Assembly (NCBI GenBank): GCA_964449075.1
Contig: CAYVBJ010000016.1
Span: 1 to 64,000, forward strand
DNA length: 64,000 nucleotides
Source: CAYVBJ01 sp964449075
GTDB taxonomy: Bacteria > Bacteroidota > Rhodothermia > Balneolales > Balneolaceae
Direction: 5' to 3'
The position numbers and the translations under genes were made by a program. This document shows positions 20,035 through 29,632 of this stretch, in pieces. How positions within the stretch are numbered: the first letter of the stretch is position 1; each line of letters begins with the position of its first letter. Below the pieces are notes generated by a model. That model did no database searches, was not told the DNA's origin, and was given only the letters and a program-made list of their open reading frames with translations.

Positions 20035-20820
20035 TTACTGCGAAGCCGGATCAGGCCCGAAAAAACGATCCGACAAGCGTTTTTCATTCACTCTTTTCCA
20101 TCCGGGATTCTTTAACATTTCCGGATTTTTGGATGCAACTGTCATCTCTCTTTTTCCGAGTGCTCCCGGTGCTCTTGCAACGTACCAGCCGGCTTCAGCC
20201 ATAGCCGCTCTCGCTTTTGATGCTGCTCCGTAGGTTATCAGTCTGACATCAGGGCTGCTTATGGATTTTAACTTTTGAAATACCGGAACACTCCAGAGTT
20301 CCGGGTTAACATCCGGTGAAAAAGGATCATGGAAAATGTAATTTACCGGGTTCTTCGGAATAGCCGATGGCAGATCTTCAAATAATCCGATAAAGAGATG
20401 CAAAGTAAACGATTTTGATATCTCAAACAGCTTGAGTCCGCGCTTTTGACCGGCTTTTTCAAATATTTTTTCGAGAAGATTTTCGGAAGCAGTGGTCTGC
20501 AGAAATTCACTATAATTTAGTTCTTTGGCAATTGATAACGGAATCGGATCTTTTTCAGCAGCTGTGTAATGGATTTTCGATTCAGAATTTAAAAGATCTC
20601 TGTATTCAAGCAAGAGAATAAAATTGAGCCCGGTTCCAAATCCTGTCTCAAATAACCGGATCGTTTCACTTTTTTTCAGTGATTTCAAAATACCGGAAGT
20701 TTTGAAAAAAACATGTCGGCTTTCAGCAATGGCCCCATTCGGGTTGTGATAGTGCTGGTTAAAAGATTTTGAGAAAACAGTATGCGAACCATCTTTCGTA
20801 GGAATTATATCAAAATTCAT
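20035..20820 (-). CDS. mnmD: tRNA 5-methylaminomethyl-2-thiouridine methyltransferase, MnmD type
   Basis: A 261-residue SAM-dependent methyltransferase of the Methyltransf_30 (MnmC2-like) family. The SAM motif 'ETGFGTGLN', the acidic motif 'AEKDP' and the active-site motif 'FHDPFSPDVNPELW' are typical; the C-terminal segment 'ITYGAASKARAAMAEAGW' is also characteristic. In E. coli this activity is one half of bifunctional MnmC; here the FAD oxidase domain is absent, as in the stand-alone MnmD of many bacteria. It completes the mnm5s2U34 wobble modification of tRNA. Confidence 0.88.
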   Translation of the reverse strand: MNFDIIPTKDGSHTVFSKSFNQHYHNPNGAIAESRHVFFKTSGILKSLKKSETIRLFETGFGTGLNFILLLEYRDLLNSESKIHYTAAEKDPIPLSIAKELNYSEFLQTTASENLLEKIFEKAGQKRGLKLFEISKSFTLHLFIGLFEDLPSAIPKNPVNYIFHDPFSPDVNPELWSVPVFQKLKSISSPDVRLITYGAASKARAAMAEAGWYVARAPGALGKREMTVASKNPEMLKNPGWKRVNEKRLSDRFFGPDPASQ

Positions 20821-21107
20821 AATTCAAAATTCAGAATTAAAAATTAATAAAACAGGCTTACTTTTATAATCAACCGCCTGATCTTTTTCCGTAATAGATT
20901 TTTGTGGGAATGTGAAGTTCAAAGGTTTTCATAATTTCTTACCTTACGCCTTGATTTCTAAATTTTCTTAAACAGGCCAGATGTTCTTTCATTTCGAACA
21001 AAATCACCTGTCAGAAGATAAATTAAAATTTGTTTCAAACGTAAATAACGGAGAAAATCCGTTGAATTATTAATCAGTGAAAGCCAAAAAACCGGGAACG
21101 TTCAAGT

Positions 21108-22304
21108 ATGCAAAATATAGAACAGATTTTAAAAGATAAGGCCGAAAAGCATTTCGACTATATGGTTCAGGTTCGCAGGCATCTGCACAGAAACCCGGAG
21201 ATCAGTTATAAAGAGCACGACACAACTGAATTCATCCTGGATGAGCTGAATAAAATGGGCATCCCTGCCGACAGGCCGCTTGCAACCGGTTGTGTTGGTA
21301 TATTAAATGGCAATGGTGAACGTGAAGATGGGGTGATTGCTTTAAGGGCTGATATCGATGCGCTGGCGATGGAGGAAGAGGGTGATCATAAAAAAGATTT
21401 TATGTCAGAAAGACCGGGAGCAGCACACTGTTGCGGCCATGACGGGCATACCGCCATATTGCTTGGCACAGCAAAGATACTTTCAGAACTTAAGGATCAG
21501 ATTAAAGGGAAAATCGTTTTTATATTTCAGCCGGGAGAGGAGACACTGCCCGGGGGTGGCAGACTTTTGAGTGAAACCGGCTATCTGCAGGATCAGGGAG
21601 TCCGGGAAATTTATGGGTTACATGGAAATCCAAACTATAAACCTGGACAGGTAGCGGTAAAACCGGGCCCACTGATGGCCCGGCCCGATGAGTTTGAAAT
21701 AGAAATACTTGGAAAAGGGGGGCACGCTGCCGCTCCGCATGAAGCAGTTGATCCAATTGTACTATCGGCCCAGATCGTTAATGCATTTCAATCTATTGTA
21801 AGCAGGAGTATTAATCCGACGGAACCGGCTGTTGTAACCATCGGCAGGATTACAGGCGGTACAACCTACAATGTAATTCCTGCTAAGGTGAGTATGATAG
21901 GTACAGTCCGAACTTTTTCGCAAGTTACGGCTCATATAATCCGGGATCGTATGGAAGCTATTGTAAAAGGAATCACTGAACAGGCAGGCGGATCCTATAA
22001 ATTTCAGTTCAATGAAGGGTACCCTGCAGTGGTGAATGATGAAGAGGTAACGGAAAAATTTATAGTGAAAGCAAAGAAGATGGCAGGAAACGGGAATGTT
22101 CTTGAAATCGAAAAACCTGTGATGGCCGGTGAAGATTTTGCATTTTATCAGCAGCACTTTCCGGGCACATTTTTCTTTTTGGGATGTGGGAGCGAGGAGA
22201 CGGGATCAGTGTGGAGCTGGCATCATCCGAAATATAACATAGATGAAAAATGCTTTTTAACCGGGGCATCACTCATGTCATCACTTGCACTTACTTTCGA
22301 ATAG
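21108..22304 (+). CDS. M20D-family amidohydrolase (N-acyl amino acid hydrolase type)
   Basis: A 398-residue metallo-amidohydrolase of the M20/IAA-LR1/hippurate hydrolase family. Motifs include 'HRNPEISYKE', 'ALRADIDALAMEE', the metal-binding 'CCGHDGHTA', 'FQPGEETLPGG' with the catalytic Glu, 'GLHGNP' and the late 'MAGEDFAFYQQ' stretch. It is cytoplasmic with normal length. It should hydrolyse N-acetyl or N-acyl amino acids, or small dipeptide-like amides; the substrate is not decidable here. The gene stands alone, flanked by AT-rich spacers of 287 and 261 bases. Confidence 0.93.
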   Translation: MQNIEQILKDKAEKHFDYMVQVRRHLHRNPEISYKEHDTTEFILDELNKMGIPADRPLATGCVGILNGNGEREDGVIALRADIDALAMEEEGDHKKDFMSERPGAAHCCGHDGHTAILLGTAKILSELKDQIKGKIVFIFQPGEETLPGGGRLLSETGYLQDQGVREIYGLHGNPNYKPGQVAVKPGPLMARPDEFEIEILGKGGHAAAPHEAVDPIVLSAQIVNAFQSIVSRSINPTEPAVVTIGRITGGTTYNVIPAKVSMIGTVRTFSQVTAHIIRDRMEAIVKGITEQAGGSYKFQFNEGYPAVVNDEEVTEKFIVKAKKMAGNGNVLEIEKPVMAGEDFAFYQQHFPGTFFFLGCGSEETGSVWSWHHPKYNIDEKCFLTGASLMSSLALTFE

Positions 22305-22565
22305 TGTGCATCATTTACAGGCTGTACCTCCGTATTATATTCTTCAAAAGTCAGTTATTCTGCAGAGTGCACACTAACTATCCAATTCTTGTTTTTTTTG
22401 TTAAAATACTAGAATCAGGTAGTTATATGAACCATGAAAGACAGTTCAAGAGAAACAATTTCCTTTTCATTTAATTTAAGATTACAATGGAATAAATTTA
22501 GAAACATTTGTTTTTTTATTTAATTAATTCCCTAAGTTTAGATTACATACATCAATACCGTCATT

Positions 22566-25500
22566 TTGAAATTTACACCACTCAGAGTTACGCTAATCTA
22601 CCTCATTTTTGCCGTCATCTGGATATTTGCATCCGATTACCTGGCTGAGATTTTAACAAACGATTTCAGTGCTTATTCATCGGTTCAGACATATAAAGGG
22701 ATTTTTTATGTCTGCTTCACCGCACTTATACTCTTTCTTATGATGAAGAGTTACGAAAATTACATTGCAAAGAAAGAGAGGGAATTTGAAACCTTAATTC
22801 ATGATACATCAGCTGGAATGGCTGTGTTAAGAGATAAAATGATTGAGAGTTCAAATGCATCTTTTCAAAAAATCTTCAAATTGGAAAACAGAGATCAGGA
22901 TTTAAAAATCACTGACTTTTTACAGAGAGATGACAAAAATCGATTTCTTAAGCTGATTCAGGATAAAATGGACGCAGATACGTGGGAAAGCGCTGAATTC
23001 CGGTTCCAGCTGGCAGGTGGTGAGCTGATTTGGGTGATGGTGACAGCAAGAAATATTGAACTGGATGGGAATCAGCGAAAGTTGCTTACGGTTGAGGATA
23101 TTACAGAACGGAAACAGTTCCAGATTTATACAGAATTATTGCTTGAATTAATTCTCTCAATTGATCCGGTCAAAGATTTAAAGCAGGCTTTGGATAGTGT
23201 GTTGATGAATATTTGTGAGCGAATCGACTGGGATTTTGCTGAAGCGTGGGTTCCCGGAAAAACCAACAGTGACAAGCTGGAAAGAGTTATCTGCTGGGCA
23301 AGGGATATACCCGAAATAAAGGAATTTGACAAAAAGTGCAGAAACTATTCGTTTTTTGTAGGTGAAGGTATCCCGGGTTTGGCAGCAAGAGAAAAAAAGA
23401 CCCGGTGGATAAAAAATTTATCAGAACATGATATGTTCGAGCGAAGAGACATGATTGCTGAATCGGGTCTTAAAACAGCGATTGCAGTTCCGGTCGTTGT
23501 TGACCAGGATATATTTGCTGTTTTGATGTTCTACTCAATTCTTGAAATTGAGGAAGATCCCTCACTTATTCGTCTTTTATCTGCGGCTGCGAATGATATC
23601 AGTGTAAAGCTAAAACAGAAAAAAGATCAAAAAGTAAGGGCAAAAGCCGAAGAAAATCTAAAGCTTGCACTTGAATCGGCAGGAATGGCAACCTGGCAGG
23701 TAAATATCAAAACCGGGGAAGTTGATAGCTCCAATACCTTTTCGGAAATGCTGGGTTTCAAAAACCGCCCGGTTAATGATGTTGAATCACTGTCAAAAAA
23801 CATAGTCAGGAAAGACAGGAAAAAAGTCGATGAGGCGTTCGAAAAGTCTTTGAGAGAAGTTGTCCCGTTTAATGTTGAATTCAGAGTTCAAAAAGCGGAC
23901 GGCACAATCAGCTGGCTTTGGGCGAGGGGAAAACCGATATTGGAAAATGGGGCGCTTACCTTCCTTAGAGGTGTTACCACGATTATTAATCAGCGAAAAC
24001 AACTCGAGCAAAAACTGGACAGAGAAAGAGAATTCCTTGACCAGTTGTTTAAAAATCTTCCGGTTATGATCACAACTTATCAGCCCGGACCTGATGTTCT
24101 GGAAGTGAACAGTGAATTTGAGAAATTGACAGGATACTCCTCAGAAAATCTTGAAAACGTGGATGTGATGGAGGCTGTTTATCCCAATCCGAAAGAGAGG
24201 AAAAAGGTTACAGATTTTATGTCAAATCCAGGCTCCGGATGGATGGATTTTAATATGCGAACTAAATGGGGAACCATTGTAAAATCGACATGGACAAACA
24301 TTCAGCTATCTGATGAAACCCTGGTTGGGATCGGAATTGATATCAGGGAACGGGTTGAAAGAGAAGAGAAATTGCTGGAAAGTGAATATATCCTGGAAGA
24401 ATCACAGAAAGTAGCCAATCTTGGTTCTTACTATCTTGATCTTGAAACACATAAGGCAAGGACATCAGTTGTGCTGGATAAAATTTTCGGAGCTCCTGAA
24501 GATGATCCGATGACTCTTGAAAAGTGGGAAAAAATGGTTCATCCTGATTTTCAGCATGTGGTTATGGAATTTAAAAATGCCCTTGAGTCTCAGACAGCCT
24601 TTAGTTCCGAATATAAAATTGTAAGACAGGATAACCATGAAGATCGATGGGTTTTTGAGAAAGCCGAGATAATACGCGATCAAAATGGAAGCACAAAAGC
24701 GATGATTGGTATTATTCAGGATATAACTGAATATAAAGAGCAGGAGGAGCTTCTTGTCAGGCAACAGGATCGACTGAAACAAGCCCAGAAAATTGCAGGG
24801 GTTGGCCACTTTGAGTACAATATTGAAACTGGCAAACTGGAATGGGGAGAGATGGTATTTGAACTGTTTGGACTTGATCCCGAAACATTTGACGTCACTC
24901 CCGAGAATTTTTTGGAAAGGGTACATCCTGAAGACAGACAAAAAATGAATGAAGCGTATGCGACAATTGCTGAACAGAAAGAGATGGACCTCAGTTACCG
25001 GGTAATAAAGCCGGACGGGACAACAGGACATTTTCAGCAAAATGGTTCATTTCAATTTGGTGAGAATGGAAAACCATATATAGTATCAGGCACAGTTCTG
25101 GATATCACAGAGCTGAAAAAAGCAGAGAATGAACTTCGCGAAAAAGAATATTTTCTGTCAGAAGCACAATCCGCCGCACGAATCGGAACCTATTACCTGG
25201 ACTTTATTACAGGCGAAGCCGAGATTTCAGATATAATGCGAGAAATTTTGGGATTTTCAAATATGGATCCCGTAAACATTGACAGATGGAAAGCAGTTAT
25301 TCATCCTGATGACAAGGAACGGGTAATAAATTATCTTGAAAATGAAGTGATCGCTGATGGAAAGCCTTTTGACCTGCAATACAGAATTATCAGGGAGTCT
25401 GACGGCCGGCTGAGGTGGATTCACGGAATAGGTAAACTGGAATTCAGTAGCAGCAACAACCCTGATGGTATGATTGGAACCATCCAGGATATAACCGGGC

Positions 25501-27272
25501 AGAAAGCTTATGAGCATGAACTAAGGGAGATGGTTCATATTTTTCAATATGCAAATGTTGGAATTGTAACAGGATCTCCGGATGATGAGAACCTGCACCG
25601 GATGAATAAAACATTTGCTGAAATGTATGGATATACAGTAAAAGAGCTATCGGGGAAACCAATCAAAACAGTTTTTGCACCATCATATAAGCACCGGGTT
25701 AAAGATTACATTCAAAAGGCACACATTGAAGGAAATTTTATTGCTGAGGTGTCGCATATGAAAAAGAGTGGAGAGGAGTTCCCGGTATTAATGAGTGTTC
25801 AATCGGTAAAAACCCCGGAGGGAAAAATAGATCGCAGAATTATTTCAGTTCAGGATATATCCGAATTAAAAAATATTCGGGATAAACTTGCGCTGGAGCA
25901 GGCCCGGTTTGAATCAGCTGCAGGGGTGATCAGTGATGTTATATGGGATTTTAATGCAGTTACCGGTGAACTTTGGTGGAGTGATGGCATAGAAACTGTG
26001 TTTGGTTATGATCGTGAAGAAATTTTAAATGATGATGAATTTTGGAAGAAACATATTCATGAGAAGGATCGTGAAAGAGTACTTCTTACGATGAAACAGG
26101 CCGAGGAGAGCGAAGAGTCCGAATGGAACGAGAGCTATCGGTTTATGCACAGTGAGGGTAATTTCAAATATGTAGATGACAGTGCTTCCATTATTCGCGA
26201 TGAGGATGGAGAAATTGTTCGTATTATAGGCGCAATGGTGGATAAAACCATAGAAAGAGAGGCGGAAAAGGTATTGAAGCAATCGATGGATCAATACCGG
26301 CTTCTATTTGAACAAAGCCCCATTCCAATGTGGATTTATGATTTGGACACCTATCGTTTTTTGGAGGTGAATGATGCAGCAATAAGTAAATACGGGTACA
26401 CGAAAGATGAATTCTACAATATGACACTGTTTGATATTCGTTCGGATGAAGACAGCCCCTATTTCAAAAGAAATCTTTTAAAAACGAAGAATTCTGCGTC
26501 CAGTTTTGTGGAAGCGAAACACCTGACGAAAGATGGTAAAGAAATGATCATCGAAATATCTGCTTCAAATATTATCTACAAAGGTGAAAAGCAGCGGCTT
26601 ATTGTTGCTAATGATATAACACGTCAGCGGAGAGCTGAAGAAACCAAACTGAGAGCTCTTGTAGAAGGGGAGGAGAAAGAGAGACGCCGGGTTGCTAAAG
26701 AGCTGCATGACGGACTGGGGCAGTACCTGAGTGCCGTGAATATGAATTTTGAATCTCTCGCGGAGGAGATACAGACATTTAACAGGGATGAAAAAGAACA
26801 GTTCATCCATGGATTGGCACTTTTGAAGCGAGCAATGCAGGAGACAAGAACGATATCTCAAAATCTGATGCCAAAAGCGATTGAGGATTATGGTCTTGCA
26901 CTTGCTGTTGAATCTCTTATTGATGATTTGGAAAAGAACACCAAAATTGAATTTCATTATTATCAAAACATCAAAGATCTGCTGATTCCCTATAACATTC
27001 AGATAAATTTATACAGAATAATCCAGGAAGCAGTGAACAATGCCATCAGGCATTCAGAATGTCAAAAAATCCACATACAACTTGTGGAATCCGAAAATGA
27101 TATTATATTATCAATCGAAGATAATGGTGTCGGATTTGTGCCGGATGAAGCAGCAGAAAGCGGCTTGGGTCTGCAAAGCATGGAAACCCGTGCTTCGGCA
27201 GTATCAGGAAAGTTTGATATATCAAGCAGAACAGGAAATGGGACAATTATAACTGTGATTGTTCCGCTTTAA
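22566..27272 (+). CDS. Membrane hybrid-length sensor histidine kinase with nine PAS domains and GAF (NarL class)
   Basis: A 1568-residue kinase. Two transmembrane segments (~7-29 and ~45-62) precede a PAS domain (~75-190), a GAF domain (~195-345) and eight further PAS/PAC units (~360-1360), several ending in 'DITE/DISE' PAC signatures. The kinase core is HisKA_3: 'RRVAKELHDGLGQ' with phospho-acceptor His1381, then HATPase_c with 'NNAIRHS', 'EDNGVGF' and 'GLGLQSME'. All catalytic motifs are intact. The start is TTG at 22566; no nearby ATG gives the first membrane segment. A NarL-type regulator gene follows after 14 bp and is its obvious partner. No ligand can be inferred. Internal PAS similarity suggests growth by domain duplication. 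Confidence 0.93.
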   Translation: MKFTPLRVTLIYLIFAVIWIFASDYLAEILTNDFSAYSSVQTYKGIFYVCFTALILFLMMKSYENYIAKKEREFETLIHDTSAGMAVLRDKMIESSNASFQKIFKLENRDQDLKITDFLQRDDKNRFLKLIQDKMDADTWESAEFRFQLAGGELIWVMVTARNIELDGNQRKLLTVEDITERKQFQIYTELLLELILSIDPVKDLKQALDSVLMNICERIDWDFAEAWVPGKTNSDKLERVICWARDIPEIKEFDKKCRNYSFFVGEGIPGLAAREKKTRWIKNLSEHDMFERRDMIAESGLKTAIAVPVVVDQDIFAVLMFYSILEIEEDPSLIRLLSAAANDISVKLKQKKDQKVRAKAEENLKLALESAGMATWQVNIKTGEVDSSNTFSEMLGFKNRPVNDVESLSKNIVRKDRKKVDEAFEKSLREVVPFNVEFRVQKADGTISWLWARGKPILENGALTFLRGVTTIINQRKQLEQKLDREREFLDQLFKNLPVMITTYQPGPDVLEVNSEFEKLTGYSSENLENVDVMEAVYPNPKERKKVTDFMSNPGSGWMDFNMRTKWGTIVKSTWTNIQLSDETLVGIGIDIRERVEREEKLLESEYILEESQKVANLGSYYLDLETHKARTSVVLDKIFGAPEDDPMTLEKWEKMVHPDFQHVVMEFKNALESQTAFSSEYKIVRQDNHEDRWVFEKAEIIRDQNGSTKAMIGIIQDITEYKEQEELLVRQQDRLKQAQKIAGVGHFEYNIETGKLEWGEMVFELFGLDPETFDVTPENFLERVHPEDRQKMNEAYATIAEQKEMDLSYRVIKPDGTTGHFQQNGSFQFGENGKPYIVSGTVLDITELKKAENELREKEYFLSEAQSAARIGTYYLDFITGEAEISDIMREILGFSNMDPVNIDRWKAVIHPDDKERVINYLENEVIADGKPFDLQYRIIRESDGRLRWIHGIGKLEFSSSNNPDGMIGTIQDITGQKAYEHELREMVHIFQYANVGIVTGSPDDENLHRMNKTFAEMYGYTVKELSGKPIKTVFAPSYKHRVKDYIQKAHIEGNFIAEVSHMKKSGEEFPVLMSVQSVKTPEGKIDRRIISVQDISELKNIRDKLALEQARFESAAGVISDVIWDFNAVTGELWWSDGIETVFGYDREEILNDDEFWKKHIHEKDRERVLLTMKQAEESEESEWNESYRFMHSEGNFKYVDDSASIIRDEDGEIVRIIGAMVDKTIEREAEKVLKQSMDQYRLLFEQSPIPMWIYDLDTYRFLEVNDAAISKYGYTKDEFYNMTLFDIRSDEDSPYFKRNLLKTKNSASSFVEAKHLTKDGKEMIIEISASNIIYKGEKQRLIVANDITRQRRAEETKLRALVEGEEKERRRVAKELHDGLGQYLSAVNMNFESLAEEIQTFNRDEKEQFIHGLALLKRAMQETRTISQNLMPKAIEDYGLALAVESLIDDLEKNTKIEFHYYQNIKDLLIPYNIQINLYRIIQEAVNNAIRHSECQKIHIQLVESENDIILSIEDNGVGFVPDEAAESGLGLQSMETRASAVSGKFDISSRTGNGTIITVIVPL

Positions 27273-27286
27273 AATCGGAAAATGAT

Positions 27287-27946
27287 ATGGCCAATATACA
27301 GGTATTACTGGCAGATGATCACAAAATTGTTCGGGATGGTCTGAAAATGATGCTTCGTTCACATCCCGGTATCGATGTTGTTGCTGAAGCTGAAAATGGC
27401 AGCGAAGCTGTGTCAGTACTGGATTCGAATACGGTAGATCTCGTCATTATGGATATAAATATGCCAGAAATGAACGGGATTGAAGCAACAAGTAAAATTG
27501 TAAAGAATTTTTCAGGGATTAAAGTACTTGCGCTCACTATGAGTAATGATGACCAGCATATCCGTCAGATGATTCAGGCCGGTGCATCAGGGTATATTTT
27601 AAAAAGCTCGGGACGTAATGAGCTGATTATGGCTATTGAAAATATTATGGAAGGCAAGCACTACTTTAGTGATGAAGCCACAAAAAGTATTATGATGGAT
27701 CTTGTTACCAATAAGGGCAAGACACATAAAGCGGAACCGGACGTTCATATAACCGATCGTGAAATGGAAATCCTGGAACTGATTCTGAAAGAACTTACCA
27801 ACAATGAGATAGCTGAAAAACTCTATATTAGTCCGCGGACCGTTGATGCTCACCGCCGGAATTTACTTCAAAAAACCGGTGTCCGTAATACGGCTGGGCT
27901 GGTTCGTTTCGCCATGAAAAAGAATCTGTTTCCGGATGCCGGGTAA
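27287..27946 (+). CDS. NarL/FixJ-family response regulator
   Basis: A 219-residue regulator: receiver domain (1-~125) with the acidic pair Asp10/Asp11, phospho-acceptor Asp56 in 'LVIMDINMPEMNG' and the conserved Lys in 'GYILKSS'; then a LuxR-type helix-turn-helix (~150-215) with 'LTNNEIAEKLYISPRTVDAHRRNLLQKTG'-type helices. It lies 14 bp behind the nine-PAS kinase, an unambiguous operon pair. It should bind DNA when phosphorylated; targets are unknown, but the exopolysaccharide-like operon starts on the opposite strand right after it. Convergent spacing to that operon is 63 bases. Confidence 0.95.
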   Translation: MANIQVLLADDHKIVRDGLKMMLRSHPGIDVVAEAENGSEAVSVLDSNTVDLVIMDINMPEMNGIEATSKIVKNFSGIKVLALTMSNDDQHIRQMIQAGASGYILKSSGRNELIMAIENIMEGKHYFSDEATKSIMMDLVTNKGKTHKAEPDVHITDREMEILELILKELTNNEIAEKLYISPRTVDAHRRNLLQKTGVRNTAGLVRFAMKKNLFPDAG

Positions 27947-28009
27947 AAACTAAGTATCAACAGATTCTCCGATACAAAACAGTTATAAATATCTCTTAAG
28001 GTGCAAAAA

Positions 28010-29626
28010 TCAAGGCACGCTTTTAAAAAGAGGTATTGCAAAGAATTCAGGCAGTGCGTTAAATTGTACAAGAACATTTATGATAAGTAGCATCAATAAT
28101 CCCGGGATAAAAAAAAGGGTAAAGCGGTAACCGGCAAGCTTAAGCTTTTCTGCCAAATTAACTTTACCCAGGTTATCCTTTCTAATAATAGAACCATCCG
28201 ATTGATCGAGGCCAAGTCTTACCATATCACCCCAATGCTTTTTCCCCTTGATGAAGTCCAGAACTCCTTTAAAACGCCACCAGGCATGAATTTGTCTGTA
28301 TCCAAAATTCTCAATAAAAGCAAATAGTGTTAAAATGGAAATGTTTTTACCTGTTGGATATCTTCTGAAAATTGTTTCTTCACAGATCAGTGCAGATATT
28401 GATAAAATTACACCAAGTAAAATAGCAACTGTAATAAACAATAAGGCAAATGTTTCATTGAGATTCCCGGTAATTAGTAATCCCAAAAAGTAAGTATATC
28501 CTGCAATTTCAATAACAGGGCCAAGCAGTTCAATAAAAACAAAATAGGGCATTGCAAGAAGCCCTAATCTGCCGTAAGAAGAATTAAAAAGCATTTTTTT
28601 ATGTCTCCATAGTGAATCTGCAAGACCTCTTTGCCATCTGTTACGCTGCTTTGAAAGATCGTTCCAGTTTTCAGGTACTTCTGTCCAGCATACAGGTTCA
28701 GGCAAAAATTTAATGCTGTAATTCTTATTTTTTTCACGAAATCGTCTGTGAAGCCGAACAATCAGCTCCATATCCTCGCCTACGGTGTCATGTGCATATC
28801 CTTTTACCTCAATTACAGCCTGGCGGTCAAAAACACCAAATGCTCCCGAAATAATTAGCAAACTGTCAAAGAAATCCCAGCCAACCCTTCCAAAAAGAAA
28901 TGATCTGAGATATTCGACGGTTTGTACCCTGGCCAGATAATTTTTAGAAACGTTGACTTCTTTTACAATATAATTTTCAATTGTACAGCCATTCGCAATT
29001 CTGACAATTCCTCCTGCTGCAATAAGTTTATCATTTTCGATAAATGCTCTGAGCATTTTTTTAAGTACGTCAGGATCCAGAATGGAGTCAGCATCTATCG
29101 AGCACAAAAGTTCTTTTGTTGATACATTTATACCTGCATTCAAGGCATCTGCTTTTTGCCCGTTTTCCTTGTCAACAACAATTAAATATTCATAACGACG
29201 GGATCTGTAAACATTCCGGATTGGTTTATGTTCTATCGGAAGATCTTCAGGTACCTGAACAGAATAAAGCTCGAAATGTGACTTTAGTTTACCCAAAGTA
29301 TTGTCTGTGCTGCCATCATTGATAACCACAACTTCAAAATCCGGGTACTGAAGTTGAAGAAGAGCCTCAACCGAATCGATGATATTAACTTCTTCGTTAT
29401 AGGCCGGTGTTAGTATACTGATAGATTTATATAAATCTGACTGAAAAAGTCCTTCAAGATCAAAAACTGTAAAGTATTTTTGTTGTCTTCTTATATAAAA
29501 AAACGATACACCAACTAATATGATATATATGCTGTTTATAACAAAAAAATAGCTTATAAAAAACCAATTTATAGATTCAATAAAATTGATACCATCACTA
29601 AAATATGTTATTAGAAAATCAATCAT
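28010..29626 (-). CDS. Processive family 2 glycosyltransferase (PgaC/IcaA-like membrane synthase)
   Basis: A 538-residue inner-membrane GT2. One N-terminal membrane segment (~22-45), the catalytic domain (~65-335), then several C-terminal membrane segments (~345-420 and ~505-530). Catalytic signatures are complete: 'TPAYNEE', 'INDGSTD', 'IDADS' (Asp178/Asp180), 'GED' (Asp285) and the processive-synthase motif 'QRNRW' (Gln327-Trp331). It should polymerise a sugar from a nucleotide donor and extrude the chain across the inner membrane. No PilZ domain is present, so direct c-di-GMP control as in BcsA is not evident. It is the last gene of an operon with the HEAT protein (6 bp spacer) and a response regulator. 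Confidence 0.9.
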   Translation of the reverse strand: MIDFLITYFSDGINFIESINWFFISYFFVINSIYIILVGVSFFYIRRQQKYFTVFDLEGLFQSDLYKSISILTPAYNEEVNIIDSVEALLQLQYPDFEVVVINDGSTDNTLGKLKSHFELYSVQVPEDLPIEHKPIRNVYRSRRYEYLIVVDKENGQKADALNAGINVSTKELLCSIDADSILDPDVLKKMLRAFIENDKLIAAGGIVRIANGCTIENYIVKEVNVSKNYLARVQTVEYLRSFLFGRVGWDFFDSLLIISGAFGVFDRQAVIEVKGYAHDTVGEDMELIVRLHRRFREKNKNYSIKFLPEPVCWTEVPENWNDLSKQRNRWQRGLADSLWRHKKMLFNSSYGRLGLLAMPYFVFIELLGPVIEIAGYTYFLGLLITGNLNETFALLFITVAILLGVILSISALICEETIFRRYPTGKNISILTLFAFIENFGYRQIHAWWRFKGVLDFIKGKKHWGDMVRLGLDQSDGSIIRKDNLGKVNLAEKLKLAGYRFTLFFIPGLLMLLIINVLVQFNALPEFFAIPLFKSVP

Positions 29627-29632
29627 TAATTA

